Assembly (NCBI GenBank): GCA_965224275.1
Contig: CBDCYR010000011.1
Coordinates: 62,001-126,000, forward strand
DNA from: CAUZWH01 sp965224275
GTDB lineage: Bacteria; Pseudomonadota; Alphaproteobacteria; SHVV01
Direction: 5' to 3'
DNA: 64,000 nt
Both the position numbers and the translations under genes were made by a program. The notes below the pieces were generated by a model. It saw only the letters and a list, made by a program, of their open reading frames with translations. It ran no database searches and was not told the origin of the DNA. Shown here piece after piece: positions 43,278 through 51,889 of the stretch; the stretch's first letter is position 1, and every line of letters starts with the position of its first letter.

Positions 43278-43320
43278 GCGAAAAATGAGGCGAACGCAGG
43301 ACGGTTAATCGACGCCAACC

Positions 43321-44439
43321 TCACCCAAGTTGATAGAGCTCGGCCACATTCCCGCCAACGATGCGCGCTTGATCCGCTGCCGACTGCGATCCGAACATCT
43401 CGGCCGTGCGGTCGTGCGCATCGAGCCCGATCGAGCGGATGTGGGGAAAGTCCGAGCCCCAGGTCACGCGATTGACGCCTACGATCGGAATGACGATGTC
43501 ACGGGCATCGTCGTCGATCATCCCGTGCCACACATGCATACGCATATAGTCGCTGGCTCGGTGTTGGAGCGTCGGCATCTTGATCACGTCGCTGAAGTCG
43601 GTCTGCATCTGATCGATTCGGTTGACAAAAGGCAGCACCCAGCCGAGCTCGAATTCGCCGGTCGTCAGCTTGAGTTTGGGGAACCGGTCGAAGATCCCGC
43701 CAAAGATGAAATCGTTGGCCAGCACATGGCGGATTTCGTCGTAGGCATCGAGGAACTTGCCTGGGGCTTCGGCGTATTCGTCCTCGGTTTCGGCATAAGA
43801 GATCGGGTCGAGCACGCGCCCGGTGAGAATGTGCATCGTCAGCGGCAGCTCGAGTTCTCCCACCGTCGCCCACAGCTTGTCGTAGCTCTTGTCGCGAAAC
43901 GGCGGACACCCCTCGGGCGGCACCGTGTTGATCATGGCGCCACGGAAGCCGAGCTTGCGCACCCGCTGCAATTCGTTGACCGCCCAATCGACGTCGTGCG
44001 TAGGCACCACCGCAATGCCGATCAACCGGTTCGGATCGGGTGCGCAATAGTCCGCCATGTAGTCGTTGTAGACGGCGGCGCTGGCATTGCGAATTTCGAG
44101 ATCCGGCGATTGCATGATGCAGCCCATGGTGGTCGGGTTGATGATCTCGGCGTCGAGCCCGGCATCGCGTTGAAACTGGAGGCGAACGTGCGGGTCGGTG
44201 CCGGCGTCGCGCGTCCCGGGCCGGTTCTTTTTGGCCTCGGCTATGATCTTCTCCATGACAACCATGAGCCCGCCGCCAACGTCGAAATACTTGCCCTTGC
44301 GGCCTTCGCGCTCGCCGACCATGCGTGGCGTGCGGTCGCCAAAACGATCGCCGATCGCTTTCTCCCACAAATCTGCCGGCTCGGTGACGTGCGAGTCGCT
44401 CGAAATCAGCCGCTCATAGTGCCGCTTGATCGGCATCAT
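43321..44439 (-). CDS. Amidohydrolase (COG2159 type)
   Basis: A 372-residue amidohydrolase-2 family protein similar to the one at 23237. Metal ligands are in RLISSDSHVTEPADLWEKA, LPLTMHILTGRVLD and VTWGSDFPHIRSIGLDAH. RLIGIAVVPTHDVDWAVNEL and DFIFGGIFDRFPKLKLTTGE are shared with the paralogue. The enzyme reaction is unknown; relatives are decarboxylases or hydrolases acting on aromatic or cyclic acids. ATG codons at 44439 and 44436 are adjacent. It stands apart from the operon downstream because of a repeat-filled 446-bp gap. Confidence 0.88.
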   Translation of the reverse strand: MMPIKRHYERLISSDSHVTEPADLWEKAIGDRFGDRTPRMVGEREGRKGKYFDVGGGLMVVMEKIIAEAKKNRPGTRDAGTDPHVRLQFQRDAGLDAEIINPTTMGCIMQSPDLEIRNASAAVYNDYMADYCAPDPNRLIGIAVVPTHDVDWAVNELQRVRKLGFRGAMINTVPPEGCPPFRDKSYDKLWATVGELELPLTMHILTGRVLDPISYAETEDEYAEAPGKFLDAYDEIRHVLANDFIFGGIFDRFPKLKLTTGEFELGWVLPFVNRIDQMQTDFSDVIKMPTLQHRASDYMRMHVWHGMIDDDARDIVIPIVGVNRVTWGSDFPHIRSIGLDAHDRTAEMFGSQSAADQARIVGGNVAELYQLG

Positions 44440-45961
44440 GTTTCTCCCATCGTCACGCGGCGTGGAAAACCGCGACCGATCTTAGTGCCTCGCGCGAGGC
44501 GGCGGCAATGGTGTCACTGCCAACCCCGTAGCCAGTGTCGGGCGGGGTCCGGCTGGGGTATCGACTCTGTAAATCACCTCGCCTATACCGGCGTAACCAT
44601 GCCGATCGATCCCCGCCCAACTGTCGCTTCTCCCGACGATGATCCTTACATCTGGCTTGAGGAGATCGACGGCGACGATGCGCTCGCTTGGGTCGCCCAG
44701 CAAAACAAGGAGACGCTCTCCCGCTTCGGCGGGCGCACTTACCAATCGGAACGAGAGGCCCTGCGAGAGATTTTTGATCGACCCGACAACCTGCCGGTCA
44801 TCGCGCGGCGCGGTCCGCACATCTACAATTATTGGAAGGACGCCAACAATCCTCGCGGCCTCTGGCGGCGCACGACCTTGCCTGAGTTTCGTACCGACCA
44901 CCCCCGCTGGGACGTGGTCCTGGATCTCGATGACCTGGCCCGCCAAGAGAATGAAGACTGGATCTGGAGCGGGCCCACCACCCTGCCCGGCAGCCACGAC
45001 CGTTCCATCATCAGTCTTTCGCGCGGCGGCAGCGACGCCGTGGTTCTCCGTGAGTTCGATGTCGCCGCCAAAACGTTCGTCACCGATGGCTTTGCTGTCC
45101 CTGAGGCCAAGGGCGATATCGTTTGGCTTGATAAAAATACCGTGTTGCTGTCGAGCGCGTTCGGCAGCGGCATGGCAACCGCGAGCGGCTACAGCAGGAC
45201 AGTGCGTCTTTGGCACCGCGGCACCGATGTTAACGATGCGCCGGTAATCTTCGAGACCGCGCACGTGAGCGTTCACGCAATGGGCGCGATCGATCGGACA
45301 TCGCCTGACCCCCAGATTTGGTTCCTCGAACGCCCCGGTTTCTTTGAAACGACGGTTTGGTTCGGAGACCGGAGCGGTGCCAAACAGAAGCTCGACCTGC
45401 CTGATGACGCTTGGAAAAGTTTCCAACGCGGCTGGCTGGCGGTGAAGACGCGCACGCCCTGGACCGTTGGCGGTACCACTCACCGCGCTGATACCGTACT
45501 GGGAATCGGGCTCGACGCGTACATCGCCGGCGATCGCGATTTATCGGTGCTGTTCGAGACAGCCGAGCGGGTTGTGCTGCGGAATTTCTTTTGGTGCGGT
45601 GGCCGCCTGGTCCTGTCAATCCTCGATGACCTAAGTCCGGTCTTCGAAGCTTGGACGCCCGCACCCGGCGAGTGGGAACGATCACAACTGCCACGTCTCC
45701 CCGATCTCTCAAAGTTCGGCGTCGTCCATGCGTGGCCGATGGACGTTGAGGCGTCCGAGTCCAACGGGGGTCTATTGGTTCATGCACAAGACCCCGTCAC
45801 GCCACCGGCGATGCTGATGATCGAGGCGGGCTCCGCGCCAACGGTTCTCAAGCGAGCACCGAATGTCTTCAATACTGCCGGCCTCGAAGTATCGCGGCAC
45901 GAGGCAATCTCAATCGATGGCGAGCGAATCCCCTACACGCAAGTCGGGCCCAAGGGTCTTA

Positions 45962-46893
45962 GAGGCCAACCCGAAACTAGTTGAGTGATTTCAGTCGGTT
46001 GTGGCTTACTCGGTTGTGTCAAAGCAAACGAGGAGGCACAACATGTGGACCGAAATCACTCGCCCGAATTATGAGCGCCGTGGCGGGCGCTACGCAAGCG
46101 ACCTGACGGATCGAGAGTGGGCGTTGATCGCGCCGCTCATGCCGCCGCGCAAGAAGATCGGCCGGCCGAGGACGACGGACCTGCGCCATGTCATGGATGC
46201 GGTCATGTACATGGCCTCGACGGGCTGCCAGTGGGCGATGTTGCCGAACGACTTCCCTCCGCCTTCCACGGTCCAGCGCTATTTCTACGACTGGCGCTCC
46301 AACGGCCTGCTGGAGAGCATCAACCATCACCTGGTCATGGCGGCCCGGGAGCTGGAAGGACGCGAGGCCGGCCCGAGCGCCGGGGTGATCGACAGCCAGA
46401 GCGTGAAAACCACGGAAAGCGGTGGTGTTCGGGGCTATGACGCGGGCAAGAAGATCAAGGGCCGCAAGCGTCACATCGTCACCGATACACTCGGCCTGCT
46501 GGTCGGCCTGATCGTGCACGCAGCCGATATCCAGGACCGCGACGGCGCGCCCGAGGTCCTCAAATCGATCCGTCATCGCTTCCCCCGGCTGCGTCACCTC
46601 TTCGCCGACGCCGCCTACGCGGGACCGAAACTCGAGGGCGCCCTTGAGGACATCGGCCGCTGGAAGCTCGAGATCATCAAGCGCTCAGACACCGCCCAGG
46701 GCTTCGAGCTCCTGCCCAGACGATGGGTCGTCGAGAGGACCTTCGCCTGGCTCAACCGATGCCGTCGACTGGCCAAGGATTGGGAGAAATCAATCGCCTC
46801 CGCACAGGCATGGATTCTTGTCGCCAACATCCGACTCCTCACAAGGCGGCTCGCAAGGTACTGTTATCAAACATAGAGTTTCGAGTCGGACTC
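45962..46893 (+). mobile_element. IS5-family insertion sequence, copy 1
   Basis: A 932-bp element inserted in the peptidase gene with a 3-bp target duplication TTA (45959-45961 and 46894-46896). The ends are imperfect inverted repeats: GAGGCCAACCCGAAACT on the left and GAGTCCGACTCGAAACT (complement of the right end). It encodes one transposase. The next copy at 47147 differs by at least one base (GAC to GTC, Asp to Val in EGALEDIGRW), and a third copy begins at 63855 in opposite orientation. Confidence 0.95.
46043..46876 (+). CDS. IS5-family transposase
   Basis: A 277-residue DDE transposase. The ATG at 46043 (MWTEITRPNYERRGGRY) follows GAGGAGG; the open frame extends 14 codons upstream without an RBS. 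The catalytic acids lie in AGVIDSQSVKTTESGGVRGY (first Asp), HLFADAAYAGPKLEG (second Asp) and RRWVVERTFAWLNRCRRL (Glu). YDAGKKIKGRKRHIVTDTLG is the IS5-family signature. The frame is intact, so the element may be active. Confidence 0.95.
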   Translation: MWTEITRPNYERRGGRYASDLTDREWALIAPLMPPRKKIGRPRTTDLRHVMDAVMYMASTGCQWAMLPNDFPPPSTVQRYFYDWRSNGLLESINHHLVMAARELEGREAGPSAGVIDSQSVKTTESGGVRGYDAGKKIKGRKRHIVTDTLGLLVGLIVHAADIQDRDGAPEVLKSIRHRFPRLRHLFADAAYAGPKLEGALEDIGRWKLEIIKRSDTAQGFELLPRRWVVERTFAWLNRCRRLAKDWEKSIASAQAWILVANIRLLTRRLARYCYQT

Positions 46894-47146
46894 TTACGGG
46901 CGACGCTCCTGTACACCTATCCGGCTACGGCGGGTTTCAGATTTCGCGATTACCGGAGTATCGCCCAGCCATCGGCAAGCTTTGGCTCGAGCCCGGTGGA
47001 ACCGCAGTTGTCGCCAACATCAGAGGCGGCGGTGAATTCGGCAGCCGGTGGCACGAGGCTGGGCGTCTCGCGGGTAAGCGGACGTCGCACGACGACTTCG
47101 CCGCCGTCGCCGCCGATCTCGTCGCGCGTGGTGTCACCAAGCCTGA

Positions 47147-48078
47147 GAGGCCAACCCGAAACTAGTTGAGTGATTTCAGTCGGTTGTGGCTTACTCGGTT
47201 GTGTCAAAGCAAACGAGGAGGCACAACATGTGGACCGAAATCACTCGCCCGAATTATGAGCGCCGTGGCGGGCGCTACGCAAGCGACCTGACGGATCGAG
47301 AGTGGGCGTTGATCGCGCCGCTCATGCCGCCGCGCAAGAAGATCGGCCGGCCGAGGACGACGGACCTGCGCCATGTCATGGATGCGGTCATGTACATGGC
47401 CTCGACGGGCTGCCAGTGGGCGATGTTGCCGAACGACTTCCCTCCGCCTTCCACGGTCCAGCGCTATTTCTACGACTGGCGCTCCAACGGCCTGCTGGAG
47501 AGCATCAACCATCACCTGGTCATGGCGGCCCGGGAGCTGGAAGGACGCGAGGCCGGCCCGAGCGCCGGGGTGATCGACAGCCAGAGCGTGAAAACCACGG
47601 AAAGCGGTGGTGTTCGGGGCTATGACGCGGGCAAGAAGATCAAGGGCCGCAAGCGTCACATCGTCACCGATACACTCGGCCTGCTGGTCGGCCTGATCGT
47701 GCACGCAGCCGATATCCAGGACCGCGACGGCGCGCCCGAGGTCCTCAAATCGATCCGTCATCGCTTCCCCCGGCTGCGTCACCTCTTCGCCGACGCCGCC
47801 TACGCGGGACCGAAACTCGAGGGCGCCCTTGAGGTCATCGGCCGCTGGAAGCTCGAGATCATCAAGCGCTCAGACACCGCCCAGGGCTTCGAGCTCCTGC
47901 CCAGACGATGGGTCGTCGAGAGGACCTTCGCCTGGCTCAACCGATGCCGTCGACTGGCCAAGGATTGGGAGAAATCAATCGCCTCCGCACAGGCATGGAT
48001 TCTTGTCGCCAACATCCGACTCCTCACAAGGCGGCTCGCAAGGTACTGTTATCAAACATAGAGTTTCGAGTCGGACTC
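47147..48078 (+). mobile_element. IS5-family insertion sequence, copy 2 with unmatched flanks
   Basis: The same 932-bp element, 253 bp after copy 1 and in the same orientation. The left flank is TGA within the peptidase gene and the right flank is TCA in unrelated DNA, so there is no target duplication. The peptidase gene does not resume on the right. This points to an IS-associated deletion or inversion at the right end. The ends are again GAGGCCAACCC and its partner. Confidence 0.93.
47228..48061 (+). CDS. IS5-family transposase
   Basis: A 277-residue DDE transposase nearly identical to the one at 46043. The one difference I can see is Val instead of Asp in EGALEVIGRWKLEI, outside the catalytic acids. 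The start follows GAGGAGGCACAAC. The catalytic regions VIDSQSVKTT, FADAAYAG and RRWVVERTFAWL are all present. The gene is intact even though the flanks of this copy are rearranged. Confidence 0.94.
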   Translation: MWTEITRPNYERRGGRYASDLTDREWALIAPLMPPRKKIGRPRTTDLRHVMDAVMYMASTGCQWAMLPNDFPPPSTVQRYFYDWRSNGLLESINHHLVMAARELEGREAGPSAGVIDSQSVKTTESGGVRGYDAGKKIKGRKRHIVTDTLGLLVGLIVHAADIQDRDGAPEVLKSIRHRFPRLRHLFADAAYAGPKLEGALEVIGRWKLEIIKRSDTAQGFELLPRRWVVERTFAWLNRCRRLAKDWEKSIASAQAWILVANIRLLTRRLARYCYQT

Positions 48079-48486
48079 TCAGAGGCACGTACATCGCAAC
48101 TTCTGGTCGGAAGTTACGTGCGACACCTGCGAGATTTAGATGCGGAGTGGCAGGACCAATTGGGGGTCGCGACGATTGATACGCCGGTGTTCATGAGCCT
48201 GGCTCAAATTGAACTCGCCGAGCTGGTTGGGCTGCCGATCCCGGGGGGGAAAATAGACAACGTAAAAGCCTACTTCACCGGTCCGCGCGTTTCTGCAAGC
48301 GAATTCTCAATCAGGAAGTATTTTATCATGGACAAGCACGGCCTCGAACACGGGTGCTTCAATACAAAATTCAATATTGAAAAGGATAATGACGTCCACG
48401 TCTTCTTTGGTTTGTTGGACAAAGACTTAGAGAACTTCAAAGCAAGATGGAGTGAGGATGACGACATAGAAGTCAGGATTATCTGA
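48079..48486 (+). pseudogene. Unrecognised gene remnant, 5' end lost at IS5 copy 2
   Basis: An open frame of about 135 residues runs out of the IS right end (SEARTSQLLVGSYVRHLRDL and on) to a stop at 48486. I do not recognise the family. It is acidic near its end (KDNDVHVFFGLLDKDLENFK, SEDDDIEVRII) and contains FMSLAQIELAELVGLPIPGG. Base composition is more AT-rich than the housekeeping genes. No start codon with an RBS is obvious after the IS. Most likely it is the 3' part of a gene whose beginning was removed by the IS rearrangement. Confidence 0.6.
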
Positions 48487-48498
48487 TTTCTAGAGTTC

Positions 48499-49677
48499 CT
48501 ATTTGTCGAACTTTGCGTCATCCATGCTGCATTGCGTTAAGTCTATGTTGGACAAATCAACACCACTCAGATCCGCATTATCGAAATTGGTTTTCTGAAT
48601 TCTGCCGGTTCCCTGTCCTTTTTCGTCCTTTATTTCCAATGATTTGAGAATCACCCCGGTTAGGTCGGCATTTGCGAGGTTGGCTCGCGTAAGCGTGGTC
48701 CCAAAGAGAGCCGCTTTGCTGAGATTTACGCTCTGCATGTCAGCTTTGCTCAAATCACACAGCATGAGAATGCAACCGGAGAGATTGGCACCCTTCAGCC
48801 TCGCTTCTCTCAGCATTAAAGCACTCAGGTTGCGCCCTGAGAGATCAACGCCGCTCAAGTCGGCCCCTACCAACATGCCTCGCTGGCCATCTGTTCCATT
48901 CGAATCGACCCATTGCTCATGCATGTCGAAAACTCTGCGAACGGGCGCGGGCAGGTCCCCAAGTTTTCGCGTAATTTTCGTGTCGACAATGCACTTGCTT
49001 AGATCGAAGCCGCGGAAGTTTGCGCCATCCAATGCAGCGTTTTCAAAGCTTGTATTCGTGGATATGGCCTCATTGAAGTTCGCTTCGTTCAGCTTGGCAT
49101 TCCGGAAACTTGCGTTGATAAGCTTGGCGCCCGATAAGTTGGCCCCACTTAAATCGGCATCCGAGAAATCAGTGTCCGCGAGGTTGGAACCCATAAGCTT
49201 CGCACCCTCGAGGTTGGCGCCGACAAAGCTCGTTCCTTGCAAATTTGCACCCGACAATTGAGCGCGAGCCATAACCGCAAAGTCAAAGCTGCACTCGGAG
49301 ATCTCCGAAGCCTTTCGACCGAGAACTCCATTATCCGTTAGAATCGTACCGCCGCGAAAATCGACATCGCTCAGATTAGCATGGTCCAAGTTTGCCCCTG
49401 ACAGCGAGACGCCTTTCATGACTGCCTTACTGAGATTGGTGTAACTAAGATCGGCCGATGTCAGATTAGCGGCGAAATCAACTTCGGTAAGGTCGGATTT
49501 TCTGAAGACGGTGCCCGTGCAGTTTGCCCCAACCATGGACACCTGCTTCAGATTCTTCTTGGTCAGATTCTGGGACGAAAGGTCTCGCTTTGAGAAATCA
49601 GCTTTTTTCCCAGCCTTTCCGTTCAACCAAAGTTCATGGGCTTTTAGTGTCTCTAAGACCGGGTCGACGTCGCTCAT
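48499..49677 (-). CDS. Pentapeptide-repeat protein
   Basis: A 392-residue protein made mostly of pentapeptide repeats (A(D/N)LxG), which fold as a right-handed quadrilateral beta-helix. Two repeat blocks (about residues 28-225 and 260-390) are each preceded by a similar module: LKAHELWLNGKAGKKADFSK and MHEQWVDSNGTDGQRGMLVG, so the protein looks internally duplicated. There is no signal peptide or membrane segment. Its role is unknown; such proteins often bind partners or act as scaffolds. Codon composition is more AT-rich than typical neighbours. Upstream and divergent, beyond an IS256 insertion, lies a PilZ gene. Confidence 0.88.
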   Translation of the reverse strand: MSDVDPVLETLKAHELWLNGKAGKKADFSKRDLSSQNLTKKNLKQVSMVGANCTGTVFRKSDLTEVDFAANLTSADLSYTNLSKAVMKGVSLSGANLDHANLSDVDFRGGTILTDNGVLGRKASEISECSFDFAVMARAQLSGANLQGTSFVGANLEGAKLMGSNLADTDFSDADLSGANLSGAKLINASFRNAKLNEANFNEAISTNTSFENAALDGANFRGFDLSKCIVDTKITRKLGDLPAPVRRVFDMHEQWVDSNGTDGQRGMLVGADLSGVDLSGRNLSALMLREARLKGANLSGCILMLCDLSKADMQSVNLSKAALFGTTLTRANLANADLTGVILKSLEIKDEKGQGTGRIQKTNFDNADLSGVDLSNIDLTQCSMDDAKFDK

Positions 49678-49771
49678 GATCTGCCTCTTACGAGACTGCC
49701 CGATTTCCCTGTGGCCAGCACTCCTCTTGACGGTGCCGGCATTGGTCGATTGTTACGATACCGATCGCATA

Positions 49772-51220
49772 GGTCGTGTCCCAGGACGTGGTGTAGGAGT
49801 TGTTGGAGCCTCTGTTAGCTGTGGGTAGGCGGCTTGCCGTAGCGACCGCCGAGAGTCTGGCGTAGGCAAGCCGGCTATCCACAGCGGAGGCCATCGCGGT
49901 TCCGGTTTAGGGTTGGGCTAGTGCAAACCAACCTGACCCGAAGGAGAACCACGATGACCCAGGACATGATGACCCTGCGCGCGCTTTTGGAGAAGAGCTC
50001 CGATGCCGATCTGCTTCGCGAGATGATCGGCTTCACGGCCGAGCGGCTGATGGCACTGGAGGTCGAGGGCCTGACCGGCGCCGCTCACGGCGAGCGCTCG
50101 GCGGATCGTATCACCCACCGCAACGGCTACCGCGACCGGTCCTGGGAGACGCGGGCCGGCACGGTCGAGCTGAAGATCCCGAAGCTGAGGAAGGGGAGCT
50201 ACTTCCCGGGCTTCCTGGAGCCGCGGCGGATGGCCGAGAAGGCGCTGGCTGCGGTGATCCAGGAGGCCTACATCCAGGGCGTGTCGACCCGCTCGGTCGA
50301 CGACCTGGTGCAGGCCATGGGCATGTCGGGCGTCTCCAAGAGCCAGGTCTCCAGGCTGTGCGGCGAGATCGACGATAAGGTCAACGGCTTCCTCGATCGA
50401 TCGCTGGAGGGCGACTGGCCCTATCTGTGGCTCGACGCAACCTATGTAAAGGTGCGCGAGGCCGGGCGCATCGTCTCGGTCGCGGTGACCGTGGCTGTGG
50501 CCGTCAACGACCAGGGCCGCCGCGAGGTCCTGGGCATGGCGATCGGCGCGTCTGAGGCCGAGGCCTTCTGGACCGAGTTCCTGCGCTCGCTGGCCCGGCG
50601 CGGGCTGCGCGGCGTGAAGCTGGTGATCTCCGACGACCACAAGGGCCTGAAGGCCGCCGCGACCCGGATCCTCGGCGCCACATGGCAGCGCTGCCGCGTG
50701 CACTTCGCCCGCAACCTGCTGGCCCATGCCGGCCGCCAGGGCCGGCGCGTCGTCTCCGCCTTCGTCGCCACCGCCTTCGCCCAGGAGGACGCCGACAGCG
50801 CGAAGGTCCAGTGGCGCCAGGTCGCCGACCAGCTCAGGCTCAAGGTGCCCAAGCTGGCAGTTCTCATGGACGAAGCCGAGCACGACGTCCTCGCCTACAT
50901 GAGCTTCCCCAGGGAGCACCGCCAGAAATTGCACTCCACAAACCCGATCGAACGGCTCCATGCCGAGGTCAAGCGTCGCACCAACGTCGTCGGTATCTTT
51001 CCCAACGAAGCCGCCATCACACGGCTCGTCGGCGCCATCCTTCTCGAGCAGAACGACGAGTGGGCCGTCTCAAGGAGATACATGACGCTGGAATCCATCG
51101 CTCCGCTGAGCGATGATGTCCCCATCACGCTGCCCACCGTGGCAGCCTGAACGTCCCGGCCCTACCCGCCGGGAGCAGCGTAGAGCGCAACGCTCTTACA
51201 CCACTCCGCGGGACACGATC
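49772..51220 (+). mobile_element. IS256-family insertion sequence, copy 1
   Basis: A 1449-bp element with an 8-bp target duplication ATCGCATA (49764-49771 and 51221-51228). The ends are imperfect inverted repeats, GGTCGTGTCCC on the left and GATCGTGTCCC as complement of the right. It has inserted in the gap between the divergent pentapeptide-repeat and PilZ genes. An apparently identical copy in opposite orientation lies at 60948-62396. Confidence 0.95.
49954..51150 (+). CDS. IS256-family (mutator-type) transposase
   Basis: A 398-residue IS256/mutator-type DDE transposase. The ATG at 49954 (MTQDMMTLRALLEKS) follows AAGGAG. The family parts are GERSADRITHRNGYRDRSWE, RKGSYFPGFLEPRRMAEKAL, GDWPYLWLDATYVKVREAGR (first Asp), RGVKLVISDDHKGLKAA (second Asp), TWQRCRVHFARNLL and HSTNPIERLHAEVKRRT (Glu). 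The frame is intact and is the same as in the copy at 61018. Confidence 0.96.
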   Translation: MTQDMMTLRALLEKSSDADLLREMIGFTAERLMALEVEGLTGAAHGERSADRITHRNGYRDRSWETRAGTVELKIPKLRKGSYFPGFLEPRRMAEKALAAVIQEAYIQGVSTRSVDDLVQAMGMSGVSKSQVSRLCGEIDDKVNGFLDRSLEGDWPYLWLDATYVKVREAGRIVSVAVTVAVAVNDQGRREVLGMAIGASEAEAFWTEFLRSLARRGLRGVKLVISDDHKGLKAAATRILGATWQRCRVHFARNLLAHAGRQGRRVVSAFVATAFAQEDADSAKVQWRQVADQLRLKVPKLAVLMDEAEHDVLAYMSFPREHRQKLHSTNPIERLHAEVKRRTNVVGIFPNEAAITRLVGAILLEQNDEWAVSRRYMTLESIAPLSDDVPITLPTVAA

Positions 51221-51331
51221 ATCGCATACGCCATTCGTTCGCGATCAGCACCTAACGATATACTATGTGTGGGCGCGATATTATTGGGGGTTACCCCCGG
51301 AATTTGGGTCGCGACCCGTAGGTAATAATCG

Positions 51332-51649
51332 ATGAACACAGAAGACAATGCGGAGCGGCGCGCCTACATCCGCTGGTCGGTGGGCGCGCCGGTCGTTGTC
51401 GTGCTACGCAGCGGGTCCATCGATTGCCGGCTCAAGGATATTTCGGCTGGAGGAGCAGCGGTAGACATCGAGTTGCCGGAAGCGATTGGCGAGCCCGCTT
51501 CCCTAAAGATCTCGCCAACGCTGTCGATCGCGTCGAGAATAGCCCGGGTCATGCGTTATGGATCCGGGCTGGAATTCCTGATCGATGACGCGCTGAAGCG
51601 GGAGTTCACCGAGTACATCATCAACGGTATCGATCCATCGGATTGGTAG
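51332..51649 (+). CDS. PilZ-domain protein
   Basis: A 105-residue single-domain PilZ protein, probably a cyclic-di-GMP receptor. The binding motif RxxxR is in ERRAYIRWSVGAPV and the second motif D-x-S-x-x-G in LKDISAGGAAVDIELPEA. The ATG at 51332 opens MNTEDNAERRAY. It was presumably divergent from the pentapeptide-repeat gene with about 190 bp between them before IS256 copy 1 inserted, which now separates it from upstream promoter DNA. Confidence 0.88.
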   Translation: MNTEDNAERRAYIRWSVGAPVVVVLRSGSIDCRLKDISAGGAAVDIELPEAIGEPASLKISPTLSIASRIARVMRYGSGLEFLIDDALKREFTEYIINGIDPSDW

Positions 51650-51699
51650 CGACGCTGCTCGTATCGATGTCATCAAGGCACGTCATAGAGATGCCTCAA

Positions 51700-51869
51700 G
51701 CAACAATGCACATACCGTGTCGGTGCGGGACGAGTTCGTCTATACCCATAAGTGGCAGGATGGCGATGCGGTGTTGTTGGACAATGCCTGCACCATGTAT
51801 CGGCGTGAACCGTTCGATGGCGACAAGTGCGTCTTGCTGTGCCGCGATCGGGTGCGGTTGCTTTGTTAA
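51700..51869 (+). pseudogene. TauD/TfdA dioxygenase C-terminal remnant
   Basis: An in-frame stretch YTHKWQDGDAVLLDNACTMY followed by RREPFDGDKCVLLCRDRV matches the conserved C-terminal segment of TauD/TfdA dioxygenases (HKW-x-x-GD-x-x-x-WDN-x-C-x-x-H-R-R). The distal iron His is Tyr here, and no upstream portion of such a gene is present. It ends at a TAA at 51867. IS1182 starts 20 bp later. This is a decayed gene fragment. Confidence 0.6.
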
Positions 51870-51889
51870 CGCCGATGCACGGGCGTTAA

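Larger units (their letters stand above)
44599..47146 (+). pseudogene. Prolyl oligopeptidase family (S9) gene, broken by two IS5-type insertions
   Basis: A serine peptidase gene of the prolyl oligopeptidase family. Residues 1-453 (44599-45958) hold the N-terminus (DDPYIWLEEIDGDDALAWVA) and the beta-propeller region. It is cut at codon GGT-CTT by IS5 copy 1. Removing the IS and one TTA duplication restores QVGPKGLTGDAPVHLSGYGG without a frame change. The gene then continues (46897-47146) through WLEPGGTAVVANIRGGGEFG and SRWHEAGRLAGKRTSHDDF to GVTKPE, where IS5 copy 2 starts. The catalytic Ser (GGSxGG), Asp and His region is not found beyond that copy, so the gene is dead. Confidence 0.92.

Noticed and set aside
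47147..48078. Simple insertion of IS5 copy 2 in the peptidase gene
   Set aside because: The flanking triplets differ (TGA and TCA) and the peptidase sequence does not resume to the right.
49918..50961. A 347-residue minus-strand frame in IS256
   Set aside because: It is antisense to the transposase and appears identically in both copies; no RBS or domain supports it.
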